Shown: piece by piece, positions 45,493-57,288 of the stretch | How the letters are laid out: every line of letters begins with the position of its first letter | Numbering within the stretch: the first letter of the stretch is position 1 | Source of the DNA: Balanoglossus misakiensis | Lineage: Eukaryota; Hemichordata | Assembly (NCBI GenBank): GCA_040954595.2 | Contig: CM082587.2 | Coordinates: 8,990,001 to 9,054,000 of the forward strand | Direction: 5' to 3' | Length of the DNA: 64,000 nt | Program-made: the position numbers and the translations under genes | The notes under the pieces: generated by a model | Seen by the model: the letters and a program-made list of their open reading frames with translations, nothing else | The model's database searches: none | What the model was told of the DNA's origin: nothing

Positions 45493-46461
45493 TTAATTCT
45501 TTGTTTCCATAACTGATGGATGTTTATTCGGTGTTGAGTCTCTCATATCATAAACAAATTTCAATCCATGTTCCTCAGCTTTCTCAGTAACTTCTCGATC
45601 AAAAAATTCATTTTGCGCGACAGTGAAGTGGTTCTTCCAATCACCGACTCGACCTCTGCGCTGGTGACGAGCATCATCTGGAAAGGAATGTGTGTCCGCG
45701 CCAACCATTGAATATTGACGGAAGATTTCCTTCCCTTGACTCATTGCAACAAAACTGCAACTTTCAGCCACTTTTTCAATTTCCTCGTCTGACTTCGGAC
45801 GATCCAGAAAATCTGCGATCTGGCATAACACAGATTTCAAATCTCTCTTCATATCTTCAAATGTGACGTGTAGCACATTGTCCTGCTGGGTGTATCGTTT
45901 CCATGCCAACACATGATCCAACCAAGAGCCGTACAACACTCTCCCCTGGACGAAAGCCTTAACCCAGTCGTTCCAATTCAAATCCATCCCGATCCAAGGA
46001 ATTGATCTCATGTAGCTATAATACGACACGCATACATCTTTCGGATTTCTGGCTACATATATAACTTTACACATCTTTTGACCTTTGACCCATGACTTTG
46101 GGAACAACTGTGGAGGAAGATGGCAGAATAATAACCTTGGTGACGTCATCTTCTGCAAGGATGTCTTCACAGCCTTCGCATGTTCACCATACATACCAGG
46201 TATATGATCAGCGTCCTCGTAAAGTAGGTCAAGGCGCACTGTTTTCTTTGTAGCTGGCAGTAAGAAATTGAGGTCACTATACATGCTAGTCAAGGCCTTT
46301 AACATCCAGTATGTTCCTGATTTGATATACGTCACAATGATGATATCGTCCTCTCTAACGTCCCATGTGTCTATCGGATTGGTCTGCACGGTCTCTATGT
46401 TATGGACACAGTTTATGAAGTAACAACCGTTGTAGAAGAAACCTGGCCATTCCTTCGCCAT
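45493..46461 (-). CDS. Cytosolic sulfotransferase (SULT family)
   Basis: Intronless frame of 322 residues from the ATG at 46461 (MAKEWPGFFYNG), chosen because the neighbouring copy starts MSQDWPGFFYDG; an ATG 42 bp further up is also in frame. It transfers sulfate from PAPS to small hydroxylated or amine substrates in the cytosol. Visible PAPS motifs: YIKSGTYWM (5'-phosphosulfate loop), RNPKDVCVSYY (3'-phosphate site) and RRGRVGDWKNHFT near the C-terminus. The likely catalytic His is in FCHLPPQLFP. Length fits the SULT family. Substrate is not predictable from sequence. A second copy lies head to head about 850 bp away. Confidence 0.93.
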   Translation of the reverse strand: MAKEWPGFFYNGCYFINCVHNIETVQTNPIDTWDVREDDIIIVTYIKSGTYWMLKALTSMYSDLNFLLPATKKTVRLDLLYEDADHIPGMYGEHAKAVKTSLQKMTSPRLLFCHLPPQLFPKSWVKGQKMCKVIYVARNPKDVCVSYYSYMRSIPWIGMDLNWNDWVKAFVQGRVLYGSWLDHVLAWKRYTQQDNVLHVTFEDMKRDLKSVLCQIADFLDRPKSDEEIEKVAESCSFVAMSQGKEIFRQYSMVGADTHSFPDDARHQRRGRVGDWKNHFTVAQNEFFDREVTEKAEEHGLKFVYDMRDSTPNKHPSVMETKN

Positions 46462-46775
46462 TGTGTTTATTGTACTGTCCAAAGCATGAAGTGAAAAGAA
46501 CAATTTACAGTGACCTTTGCTTGTCAGTTAAACCTAGGAAATGTTGAGGGCGCTCTTCACTTGTAACATGTCATAGACAATCGTCGCCCTTTAATCCACT
46601 CTTGTCCCATAGATTTCCTTTTGTATAAACCACGTGGTACGTATTCGCGGTCTGCCTTGAAGGTCACAGTAACCTTGAAGCCACTGTTCTCGTTTCAAAC
46701 ATGAAATAGCGAATAAATGGTCTGGTTCTTGCTTGTTCTGTAGAGGGCAAGTCGCGAAAAGATTGAGCCAACCCT

Positions 46776-47028
46776 GTTCATCACAGGACAGGTGTCGCTA
46801 AAACAGCGTGTTCCAGTCGAACTATATCGACCTACCTAATTAAATTCTATATTTGAGGGCAGAATGTATACTATTTGGGAACACACGCAAGTACATCTTA
46901 TTTTAATAAAAGTGTTCATCACATGACAGGTGTCGCTAAAACAGCGTGTTCCAGTCGAACTATATCGACCTACCTAATTAAATTCTATATTTGGGGACAG
47001 AATGTATACTATTTGGGAACATACGCAA
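46776..47028. repeat. Direct duplication of 115 bp between the two sulfotransferases
   Basis: 46776-46890 and 46914-47028 are nearly identical (gttcatcaca.gacaggtgtcgc ... gggaaca.acgcaa). They sit in the shared upstream region of the divergent pair, so they could affect a bidirectional promoter. No TATA box was recognised. Confidence 0.85.
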
Positions 47029-47306
47029 TTCGCCAGTTATTATCGACGTGGTTTAGGCCAGTGGCCCATAGTTGAAGAAAAAAGACATGAATATATTGTA
47101 CTGCCCTACGGGTACCGATTGATTCCCAGGGGCCCATAAGGATCTTGTATCTTTGACCTGCGAATGAACAAAGCAGATAAGGGACACTTTCATGTCACGT
47201 GACACAAGAAAATACCAAGCCCATAGAAACCAGACACTCCCTGCCCGACTGAGTTAAATCGCGCGGCGTGTAGATCACCCAGACGTTTTTAAGTCTAGTT
47301 TTGACC

Positions 47307-48229
47307 ATGTCGCAGGATTGGCCAGGTTTCTTCTATGATGGCAATTATTTTGCATCGATTGTGTATTTGACGAAGAAACGGTGAAAAGCAACCCCATTGA
47401 GAAGTGGGTGGTCCGGCCAGACGACGTCGTCCTGGCAACCTATCCCAAATCTGGCACGTTTTGGATGTTGAAGACAATACGTACAATCTGCGGTGATCAG
47501 CTCAACTTTTTGCTGCCCCGCACCCAGAAAGCTGTTCGCCTGGACACGCTGTACGAGACTACAGACAACACGTCAGGACCCTATGCAGAACTCGTGGATG
47601 CTGTGAAGACATCCCTGCACGAAATGCCATCACCGAGATTGCTGTACCATCATTTTCCTCCCCAGTTCTTCCCAAGGTCGTGGAAAGAAGGTGATCGCCG
47701 GTGCAGAGTCATCTCCTTATCACGAAATCCGAAGGATGTCTGTGTCTCTGATTATTTCCACATGAAAGCTACCCCCTGGTGTCACATGAACTTGACTTGG
47801 GACGAGTGGGTGAAAGCGTTCATCGAAGGTAAAGTGTGGTACGGATCGTGGCTGGATCACGCGTTGGCATGGAAACAGTACGGTCTCCAAGACAACGTGC
47901 TTCACGTCACGTATGAAGAAATGAAAGTGGATTTCAAGTCGGTGGTGGCGAAAATTGCTGACTTCTTGGGTCGGCCGAAGACTGACGAAGAAATCGAGAG
48001 TGTGGTGGAAAGTTGCAGCTTTGCTGAAATGAGTAAAGGAGAAGGTTTCTTCAGGAAATACTCAATGTGTGGAGGCCCCGATTCATTCACTAAAGGATCG
48101 CGACATCTACGCAAAGGTCAAATCGGCGATTGGAAGTACCACTTCACCGTCGAACAAAACGATTTCTTTGATCGCCAGATTGTTGAAAAGGCAAAGAAAC
48201 ACGGACTGGACTATACTTATTACGTGTAA
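47307..48229 (+). pseudogene. Cytosolic sulfotransferase copy 2, frameshifted near the start
   Basis: ATG 47307 begins MSQDWPGFFYDGNY as in the minus-strand copy, but at about 47345-47355 the frame shifts (one base short or two extra) and the rest, open to 48229, continues in another frame. The body is intact: TYPKSGTFWM, SRNPKDVCVSDYF, RKGQIGDWKYHFT, YHHFPPQFFP. Either the copy is newly broken, or the assembly has an error, or it starts at an internal codon. No intron boundary fits the shift. Without the shift it would be a normal-length SULT of about 307 residues. Confidence 0.8.
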
Positions 48230-49320
48230 TGTAATAATTTTACGTCTGGCTTAATAAGCATTGCCCACCCACTTTCCCATGTTCAATGGGGGTCGATACA
48301 GTGGGGTCAGTCACTTTTTGATATCCACGGTGAAATGTATGTTTTTTTCTTACTTCTACGGTAATCTGATTAAAATCTACATAGTTGGAGTAGATAGGTT
48401 TATATACTTCGTTTTTTTTATTACAGACTGCTGGTTTTAAATTGGCTGGTGCTTCAGTGCAGCTCAGTCATGCAGAAAATGTTTCCCTGGGCCCCTTTGT
48501 CGAGCTTGGACTTCGCCGCCGGCAGGGTCGTGCTCTCCGCAAAATAGTCGCATAAATTGAGCAGTCTCTTCACGGACTGCATATGTATTATTCTGCGATA
48601 TACAAAGGTACCGGCGTGGCGGCCTAGTTTAGACGTGGGGGTTAGGGTGGTGGTTCTTCGAGGAAGTATCGGTGTGTTCACGGTACGATCATGGTCTGAT
48701 AGACATCTTGAAATCATTCTAAGGAAATTTTAATCATCATTTGCTCGTGAGCTAAACTTGGTCTAGTCCTCGTTTTAGAAACTGCCCGGAATCATATCCT
48801 GAATGCCTCAGTGTGCAAGAATCAGCTATTATAGACTTCAATTTTGGTCTATCACATGGCTGGGCTTTAACACAGCGCCACCATGCGAAAGAAATGGGGC
48901 GGGGACCAGATTACTTTGTTTTTACCCCCACGTGACGAGATCGCGACCGCAGTAGCCCCCGGGCCGGTGCCGCAACCTGGAATCATTCGGAGGAAAGTGT
49001 TTATTATCATTTACATCATCACGAAAAATGGCATGACGACTATTATTTGCACATAAGACGAACATGCGCTCGTCTTCACTTTATTAATTGCCCGTATAAT
49101 CTTTTGCATAGCTCAAACCATGGTCACTAAACTGACTGTACTGCAACAAGCTCGGCCCCTTTCCCCGAAAACAGGTTTGTCTATGAGTGCGTCCCCCGGA
49201 AAGCACATCCCACAATCCTGTGCGTGCAGCTGCATAGCCAGTCGATCGGAGAGACTGTGTATCGCCAGTATTTCATGTATTTCTGTCGTTCTCTGGGTCC
49301 TTGGTAACGCACAGGGAATC
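48230..49320. other. Spacer before zinc-finger gene 2
   Basis: Includes a GC-richer patch at about 48480-48700 and another at 48890-48990. A minus-strand frame at 48717-48454 has no family motif. The region just before 49321 is open in frame with zinc-finger gene 2 but was not included because the paralogue lacks it. Confidence 0.5.
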
Positions 49321-50852
49321 ATGAGCACCGCCGCAGATATCAGTCTTTCCTTCCGCAAGACCATCAATCTCATCTTTGCCGCTGAAGCCGAGAACGCTCA
49401 GCGACAGACCATCCGGTCGTCTGCTGCCAGCAAGCACTGTCCACTTCCGGGGTCTAATGGTGACATCGACAAGGAGCCTCTTTCGTTATCTTCACAAGGT
49501 AGGGAATATTCTCAGGATTATTTCTCCGCGCCACCGATCTAGTTAACAATTTTCGGAGAAAAAAAACGCTCATTATATTCCCCAGTGTCGCAGAACAATA
49601 GCGTGTCCGTGTATGTTATTCATACATGAATAAATTATATTTATTACCAGAATAATTTATGAATTTGCATATCAAATTAACTAAATAATGGTACGTGTGG
49701 GTAGCTAGTTGTTATCTATTTCAATACACAATGAAACTTGCATTGTGATTTCATTTTGGCAGTGCTTTTTACGATCGTGGTAAGTCGGAGTTTGTATCTC
49801 GACATTATAGTGTCACAAACGAGGTAATTACTAATAAAGTATAGTTGTGTATAACTGGTATTATTCCTGTCAAAAATATTTCAACACTCTCTCTCGATAA
49901 ACCGTCTCATCATAGCAGTGATGATCATTATGCAAGGTAATCCCTAATGTATAAAGCATCTATAGCTTGTTAATATTGCAAAGCCCAGCAGCAGGCATTC
50001 CCATGTCGGCATTATTTAATAATGAATTGTAGGTATGGGATATTATATATAATAAGGGGCCAGGGTAGGGTATTGTAGCTATTGTATTCTAAGAGAACTG
50101 CTTTGTTGCAGTTGATAATAAAACATTTGTCTTTGTCCATTCCCACAAACTGAACTATGCTGAGATAATTTTAAATATAAATCATGGTCAATGGCCTTTA
50201 ATTTTCAATAATATTTTTTATATTATATATTTTTATACATCAGTTGTAGAGTGATGTTTTCAATTCCTAAATAAGGCTTACCAAAGAGACATTATACCAC
50301 ATCAATTTTCGACTTTTCACCTTGAGCTGATAATTTTTTTTGAATAGTAATTGAGTAGCCAAATTGTCTTAAATTGGACAATTATCAGAAAAAGTGAATG
50401 GCTTTTCGAAAAAACAAGATGTAATGGGTCGACCTGTGATAATATTCTTTCCCAGTGTCACTGACATGACTCTGTAAGGCATACATTTTATTGAAAGAAT
50501 AATGACCTCTTCACTCTTTACTTTTGCTGTGTGTGTGTTGTGTGATTATGTGTGTTTGTGTAGTGATAACTGACCCACAATTTTCGTCTCCTCAACTTTT
50601 CAGATTGTTGTTATCTTTGGGAGGAAGCCAGGCGAGCTAACAAAGTGACTCAGCTGTGGGACTGCTTTGTCAAAGTTACCAATGAAATGTTTCATCGTCT
50701 TACTCATAATACACTCTCAGATAAAAGTACGTACTCAACAGGTATCTTGTTTGTTTGTTTGTTTGTTTATTTATTATTTATTTATTTATTTATTTATTTG
50801 TTTGTTTATTTATTATTTACTTATTTATATTTGTTTGTTTGTTTGTTTATTT

Positions 50853-50896
<44 letters not shown>

Positions 50897-52410
50897 TGTT
50901 TGTTTGTTTGTTTGTTTGTTTGTTTGTTCCAGAATCAGTAGTTTGGGAACAAAGTGACATTGACACTACTTTTCTGTTGGTTCTCACAGAGAAAGCCAAT
51001 ATTGTCAACTTCCTGTGTGACTGCGGCGTCATCAAAATGCAAGTGACCACAGCGAGGATGTCCGGCGAAGATCTTCCGGAACCGGAGGGTCACGGAATAC
51101 GGGAGCAGGAACAGAATGGGAATGCACAGCAGTCGGAATATCCCGTGCCGGAGACACTCATTGAAAATCACTTCCCGGAGCCTCCTGTACCATCGGAAAC
51201 GATTCCATCACAGGCTGGTGGATCTGGATCTACGTGTGATCAGGATACGCAAGTCGGTGAACAAAATCCGTGCTCGCAGAAAACTGTTCAAAGGAATGAA
51301 TTCGCCAATATTCGGATCAAAGAAGAGAAAGAAGAAGTCGGGGAATTGTATCACGCGTATAAGGATGAGCCAAGGGATGCGAATGTTGAAACCCCTGCAA
51401 ATAATAACATACAAGAAATTCGGAACTCTGCAATTAGATTGCAACAGAATACTGCAACATCTGATGTCAATAGGGGAGATTCCATTGTTGAGCAGGGGGG
51501 AGAGCTATCTGGAGGAGATGTTGTGAGGCAGGGCAGTGGGGATCTTGGTGGTGAACTGTCTGGGGTTAATAGTACTGTGTCCGGGCAGGATGATGAACAG
51601 GGTAGACGTGGAACCCAACAGCAGAGGTTTGAAGCGGCCTGTGGAATCACTTCCCAGCAGGTTAATACTCGAAGTTCATCGCAGCAACACAGGACTGCAG
51701 CAAGTTCTGCCGCAGCGCAAAGGGTGGGGTCGCCACGCGAATCTGGCAGTCTTTCTCGCGGGATGCAAAGTGACGTTCAGTCGAGCAATACCACAAGACG
51801 CAAACTGAAGGAGCCGAAGATCGTAGACGGATTAATCCACTGCCCGTTCTGTCGGCGAACCTTCAAAACCCGGACCACCTTCAACCAGCACATCGTGATC
51901 CACGACATGGACCGACCGTATGAGTGCACCCGATGCAACATGACGTACAAACGACGGATCCATCTGACGGAGCACATGCGCGTGCACACAGGCGAGAGAC
52001 CTTATACCTGCAAGGTGTGTGGCCGCGGATTCACTCGAAGCACGTATCGGGCGGTCCACATGCGAACACATACAGGCATCAAACCCTACCACTGCAATAT
52101 CTGCGGGACGAACTTCAGTCAGAAACAGATTCTGAACCAACACGTACGGCGACACTCTTGGGAGCGCCCGTTCTCGTGCACAGACTGCGGAAAGCGGTTC
52201 CGCACCGAGAGAGATTTAATAAGCCACACGCGGGTCCACACAGAAAGAGCATACACCAAGTGTAAAATCTGCAGCAAAAAGTTCCTCTACGCGAAAAGTT
52301 TACTCGGCCATATGCGAATACATACTGGGGAAAAACCTTTTGAATGTATAACATGCCAAAAAAAATTTAGGTTTAAAATTCAGTTTGATAATCACATGAT
52401 AACTCACTAA
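49321..52410 (+). CDS. C2H2 zinc-finger protein, paralogue 2 (seven fingers)
   Basis: Exons 49321-49498, 50604-50726 and 50933-52410 (1779 nt, 592 residues), all joins phase 1. The N-terminal block MSTAADISLSFRKTINLIF, the exon 2 segment YLWEEARRANK and the LTEKANIVNFLCDCG segment are shared with the gene at 42385. A disordered region with an IRIKEE motif follows. Seven C2H2 fingers end the protein, with TGERPY/TGEKPF linkers between several. Likely a sequence-specific nuclear factor. The exon 3 acceptor follows a long TTTA/TTTG repeat that serves as its pyrimidine tract. An AATAAA signal lies at 52429, 19 bp after the stop. Confidence 0.87.
50743..50930. repeat. (TTTA)/(TTTG) microsatellite at a splice acceptor
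   Basis: Nearly 190 bp of TTTG and TTTA repeats end in TTCCAG, the acceptor of exon 50933. Read as protein it gives a false Leu/Phe/Ile 'membrane' stretch. Confidence 0.95.
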
Positions 52411-54390
52411 AGGTTTGACTGATACAAAAATAAAATTATAGTATATTTTGTGATTTATGTGTTTACCAAGGCTTTTTCATTGTGGTCCTTTTGAAGATTT
52501 TTGTTTGATTCTGACTGGTGCCGGTATCCAGCTCAGTTTTGCTCACGGATTGTTTGTCATTTTGAGTCTTGCACATTTTTGTAGTCTACATATTACTGTT
52601 TCAAAATTTGTTTGATGAAATTAATGAACTTTGAATTAATGAACTTGAATTAAAGACTCGCTGTACATTTTAAAATTGGAGAAAATGCCTGTTACTGACA
52701 GTCTACATAGTGACCACAACACTGTTTTCACTCTATATTTTGAGTGAAATGCATATTAATTAGCAACATAAATGAAAATTGTATTCCATGGATGTTTATC
52801 AAGCTGATGCAATGCAATGACATACGTTTCTTGAAAAATTTGGCATGGTTGTGTAAATTATGGCTCTATGATTTTGTTTCTAAATTGCCCTAAATTGTCC
52901 CCATGCTGTATGCTGTTTCTGCTGACAAACTAATCATTAACTAATTCGTAAATAACTAAATCATTCCACCCAACACTTGCACTCACCACAGAACAGCAAT
53001 TATGGCAAACTAGTCTGAATTTCAAATTCTCCACAAAAACTGGACAGATGAATGACTATGGTCACCATCTCTCATTGGCGAATTTGCTTGATTTGAAAGT
53101 GGGTCCTTGCCATGTATATGTTTTCTGTTCATCACAGAACATTGCGGGGTAGTGGAATTAGTATGCATTGCATGATAGACTTGTATCCATCGATGGAGAT
53201 ACAATGAAAATCGTTTGAGTTGCACAGAAGGAAGTTACTGACTATATTTTCTGTGTTATCATGTTAATCCTCCATTAAGATTTTGTGAAATGAACACTTT
53301 AAGCTTTAAGGCAGTATGAGCCTTTGTCATGTTATATGTACCTTGAAAATCAGTCTTAGACTTGTTGTTTTTGCTCAAGGCGACTTCAGACGATTCTTGG
53401 CCTAAAAGCAATTTCACTGGCCATACATAACAAAGATGTTACCACTTGAGGGCGCCATATTCTGTCCCCAGTACAGTTACCAGTATGTTTGACAAAATAG
53501 CCAGAAGTTTTTGATGAGCATAGTGTGGGAATTTTAATTGCTATGAGAAATTATTTTTACTTTTTGTCACTGGACACCATTTTTTAATTCCAAAACGATT
53601 TTAATGTCAACGTTTATTACTTTCACAAGTTCCAGTATCTTAAAACTTTAAAACTTCAATTTTCAATTAAACAGCATAAAATGGAACTCTATCCATTCAT
53701 TAACTCGTGTTTGTATCATTTTATAACCAACACTGCCTGGATGGCCGAGATGATAGAAACATGCAAGGTCAGAAGTCGGCCCTTGATTTGAAAAAAAAAA
53801 TCCGTTTTATTGACCCTCATCAGAAAGCACTAGGTTTGCATCATTATAAATGCCGACACGTGTCAAACGTCGTGAAAATTTGGAAAACAAATTATGCTCC
53901 CTCATTTAGCCATACCTGCCAAGATCTTGATCTGTGCCTTCTACTAAAGATTACCTGTACACGTGGACAAAAATTCTGGTTCGCATTGTTCTCTGATGTT
54001 GCCTGGTCGTGATCTGTCTTCGGTTCGAAAAAAAATCACTCCGAGATGTCATTGCCATTGCTAAGAAAGCTCCCAGCTTGAACAAGTCAGAAATCCTATG
54101 AAAACTTAACTGTAATGATAAGGCGCATGCGTGATCAATTAAGGACCCTGATGGGCACTGAGGGCGCCCCTCATGCTCCCCCATATGAACCAGATACGTT
54201 TTCTAAAGGTGCTGAAAATTTGTCCAGTAGTTCAATAGTTGCTACAAAATCCAACGTCTGATCCCTTATTGAGCTCACTTGGTTCGGTGTCACTATATTG
54301 AGGACATTTGCGATTACAGAACGGTAGTTAGACAACCTTCAACGAGGTGTGTGGAAATGCTAATTATTCTCGATTCATCCGACATTCATT
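52411..54390. other. Intergenic stretch, nothing recognised
   Basis: Beyond the 3' untranslated region of zinc-finger gene 2 I see only AT-rich sequence without family motifs, clear exons or inverted repeats. Confidence 0.5.
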
Positions 54391-56792
54391 TACTACCCAT
54401 TTCAAAATACCTTGGAAATTCTTTGTGTTCGAGTGTTACAATAAACGTCTCCCATGATATAAAGAAAAAGCGACCGCACTGTGTTTATTTTGCAACAAAG
54501 TTACCGTTTCAAACGTGCGTAATCCCACTGTGAGATTGTCTGTAGTCTACTCTGAACCTTGTATGAGGATGTTTTGCACTGACAACCAAGGAAACTTCCT
54601 AATGATGAAGAGCAATATATCGAGTATTTAAAACGACAAACTCCTTCGATTTCATACGAAGAAATTCAACAAAAATTGGCGGAATTTTCGCAAGCAGACG
54701 TGTCTATACCCACCGTCTGTCGAACCGTCAGAAATCGATTGTCCGACAAAACGCGGACTTGGAAAAAGATGGCGTGTTGCAAACGACGAGAGTTGTTTAG
54801 CGTGTCGAATGCTGCTCTACGAAGCTCGTAGTTACCTTCTGACCGGGACATTTACGCTTGAACGGACTGGGTTCCTTCCGATGGGTTCTTGCCGATTGCC
54901 GCACGCCGGCGGGTATGAAAGTGTAGGCTAAGACGTCGATCCACCGGCCGGCTGCACTGCTCCAAACATGACCAGCTCCACGCCACTGTGAGCTGCACCG
55001 CGGTCGGATATCCCACCCCGGCTGCCGGACAGCATATGAAGGTGTCTGAGGCCTTTTCTAAAGTGTACACGTTTAAAACTTTGGGGTTTTCGTAATGGAA
55101 ATAGCGGAACAAGAACATGGATTTATACTAATCATGAACACCAAACAAACGTTGAAAAAGCCAGATCTGAAAAAAAAAAATCCGCTGGGCGCGATGACGC
55201 GCCGACGTTATTTTTCAAACAATGTAGCCTGTCACGCTGAGTTCATATATTTTGCTGCCACAAACAAGTTCATGCGTAGGTCGAGAAAGTTCTCAAGCGG
55301 CCGGGTGATCGCTGCAAGGTTAGCGGCGGCCTCGCACGCCCGAATTTGCCACAAAACTATCAATCCATACAGCGATGCGGTTCAAACTCTTCCGTTGTAT
55401 TTCATTTCAACAACACAAATTCAGAAAGGCTGCCTCGGCCACCCGATTGTTTATTGCTCAACTCGTACGAGTACGTGTAACTGCGTTCAAAATAACGCGA
55501 AAAAAAGGAGGCGAAACCTTAAGAGTCATACAGATAAATGGATACTTCTCTACTCTTTGTCATAAAATCTACCATTTTACGTCTTGAATACAGTGCAGTC
55601 GATAGTCAGAACGTACACTTCCGGGTGTTGCTTTACAGGGCGCCCGATTGGTCAATTTAAATAGGCAGAGAAAACGGAGCCATCACCATCGGGCGCGTGA
55701 TTCAAATGTGATTGAATTTGACTGGGTACGACTTGGAAATCGCCGTTTTTCCACTCGTTTGCAGGTCAATAGATGAAGTGAAGCCCAAATTAGGTCAGTG
55801 AGATAAATTTCAATGCCTATGGTGGCATAATTTAATCGCTCGCTGGTGAATGGGGTGATTTTTCAGGGCCTTGAAGGTGGCCCATGAGCCTACATTTGTA
55901 GATCCAGGGCATGTGGATTCCACCCTTGCCTGTATGTAAGACGGTAGTGACATTCGGCGACCTAGGTCGTGTTTTCCACGATTATGGTTGGGTTTTTTTA
56001 CAGTTATCTACAACATCGACAAACATAGCAAGAAATGACACATTGATTTTTTTTTAAATTTTATTACCAATCTTAACAACAACAACAACAACAACAATAA
56101 CAAAATTACTAAGTTCCCTGTGATACAACACGGCGGTTTGGTACGTCGTCTCTATATCCTACACCGCTAATTCTCATCTCAATCGTCTCTCTTCGCATGC
56201 AATACGTCGATTCTCTACAAGAAAGTTCAACAGACGGGATACACTGCAACCCGCGGAACAAGCAATTCACGTCTCTGCTTCAAAGGAATATACCGACCTG
56301 AAGTGGGGGGAACCCAGTCCGTTCAAGCGTAAATGTCCCGGTCAGAAGGTAACTACGAGCTTCGTAGAGCAGCATTCGACACACTAAACAACTCTCGTCG
56401 TTTGCAACACGCCATTTTTTTTTCCAAGTCCGCGTTTTGTCGGACAAACGATTTCTGACGGTTCGACAGACGGTGGGTATAGACACGTCTGCTTGCGAAA
56501 ATTCCGCCAATTTTTGTTGAATTTCTTCGTATGAAATCGAAGGAGTTTGTCGTGTTAAATACTCGATATATTGCTCTTCATCATTAGGAAGTTTCCTTGG
56601 TTGTCAGTGCAAAACATCCTCATACAAGGTTCAGAGTAGACTACAGACAATCTCACAGTGGGATTACGAACGTTTGAAACGGTAACTTTGTTGCAAAATA
56701 AACACAGCGCGGTCGCTTTTTCTTATCATGGGAGACGTTTATTGTAACACTCGAACACAAAGAATTTCCAAGGTATTTTGAAATGGGTAGTA
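54391..56792. mobile_element. Inverted duplication carrying a transposase-like helix-turn-helix
   Basis: 54391-54875 and 56308-56792 are inverted copies (tactacccatttcaaaatacc against ggtattttgaaatgggtagta). Each arm codes, reading inward, EEIQQKLAEFSQ followed by VSIPTVCRTVRNRL and RTWKK. This resembles the N-terminal helix-turn-helix of Tc1/mariner-type transposases. No DDE catalytic domain follows in either arm, and the 1.4-kb centre is unrelated and non-coding. It is a rearranged, defective transposon; the family is a guess. Confidence 0.6.
56078..56103. repeat. (ACA)n microsatellite
   Basis: A short run of AAC/ACA triplets within the centre of the inverted duplication. Confidence 0.85.
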
Positions 56793-57288
56793 TCTAAGTT
56801 GAAGTAGAAAATCCCTGGGGATAGGGGAATTTTTTTTAAACAATGCATTTTGATCGACGTATGCGCACGCGTCATACATCCTGCTTAAAGATTAACTATG
56901 CTCTCTGTCACGCCACAGCAACCGCATTCCTCCTGTCAAACTGGACATATAAATATATTGTCAAGTTGATAGGAACGCCATATACCTCGTCCATGCATCT
57001 ATCTATTGCATACACACTTGGCATTTATGAGGGATTTTGTTATTTCCTTATCTTCTCCGCATGCCTGGTGAATAACTTAAAGAACAATATATGTACATTT
57101 GTAAACACTCAGCGACTTTACAAGTCACGATGTTCTGACATTTTTATTTTATTTTAATATGATAAATTATACGACGGAAAGTTCAAACGTCACGTTCAGC
57201 TATATTTATATGTCATATAAAAAATGCATATAATTTTGGTCTTTATAAACGGGAATTCAACAAAGTGATTCGTCATTTGATCACCAAA

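Noticed and set aside
48454-48717. 87-codon minus-strand frame in a GC-rich patch
   Set aside because: The end looks protein-like (LLNLCDYFAEST), but there is no family match, neighbour exon or splice support; left out as unproven.
49120-49320. Upstream in-frame extension of zinc-finger gene 2
   Set aside because: The paralogue starts at the cognate of 49321 and shares no similarity upstream; most likely 5' untranslated.
50645-50957. Leu/Phe/Ile-rich 'membrane protein' frames
   Set aside because: They are translations of the TTTA/TTTG microsatellite in an intron.
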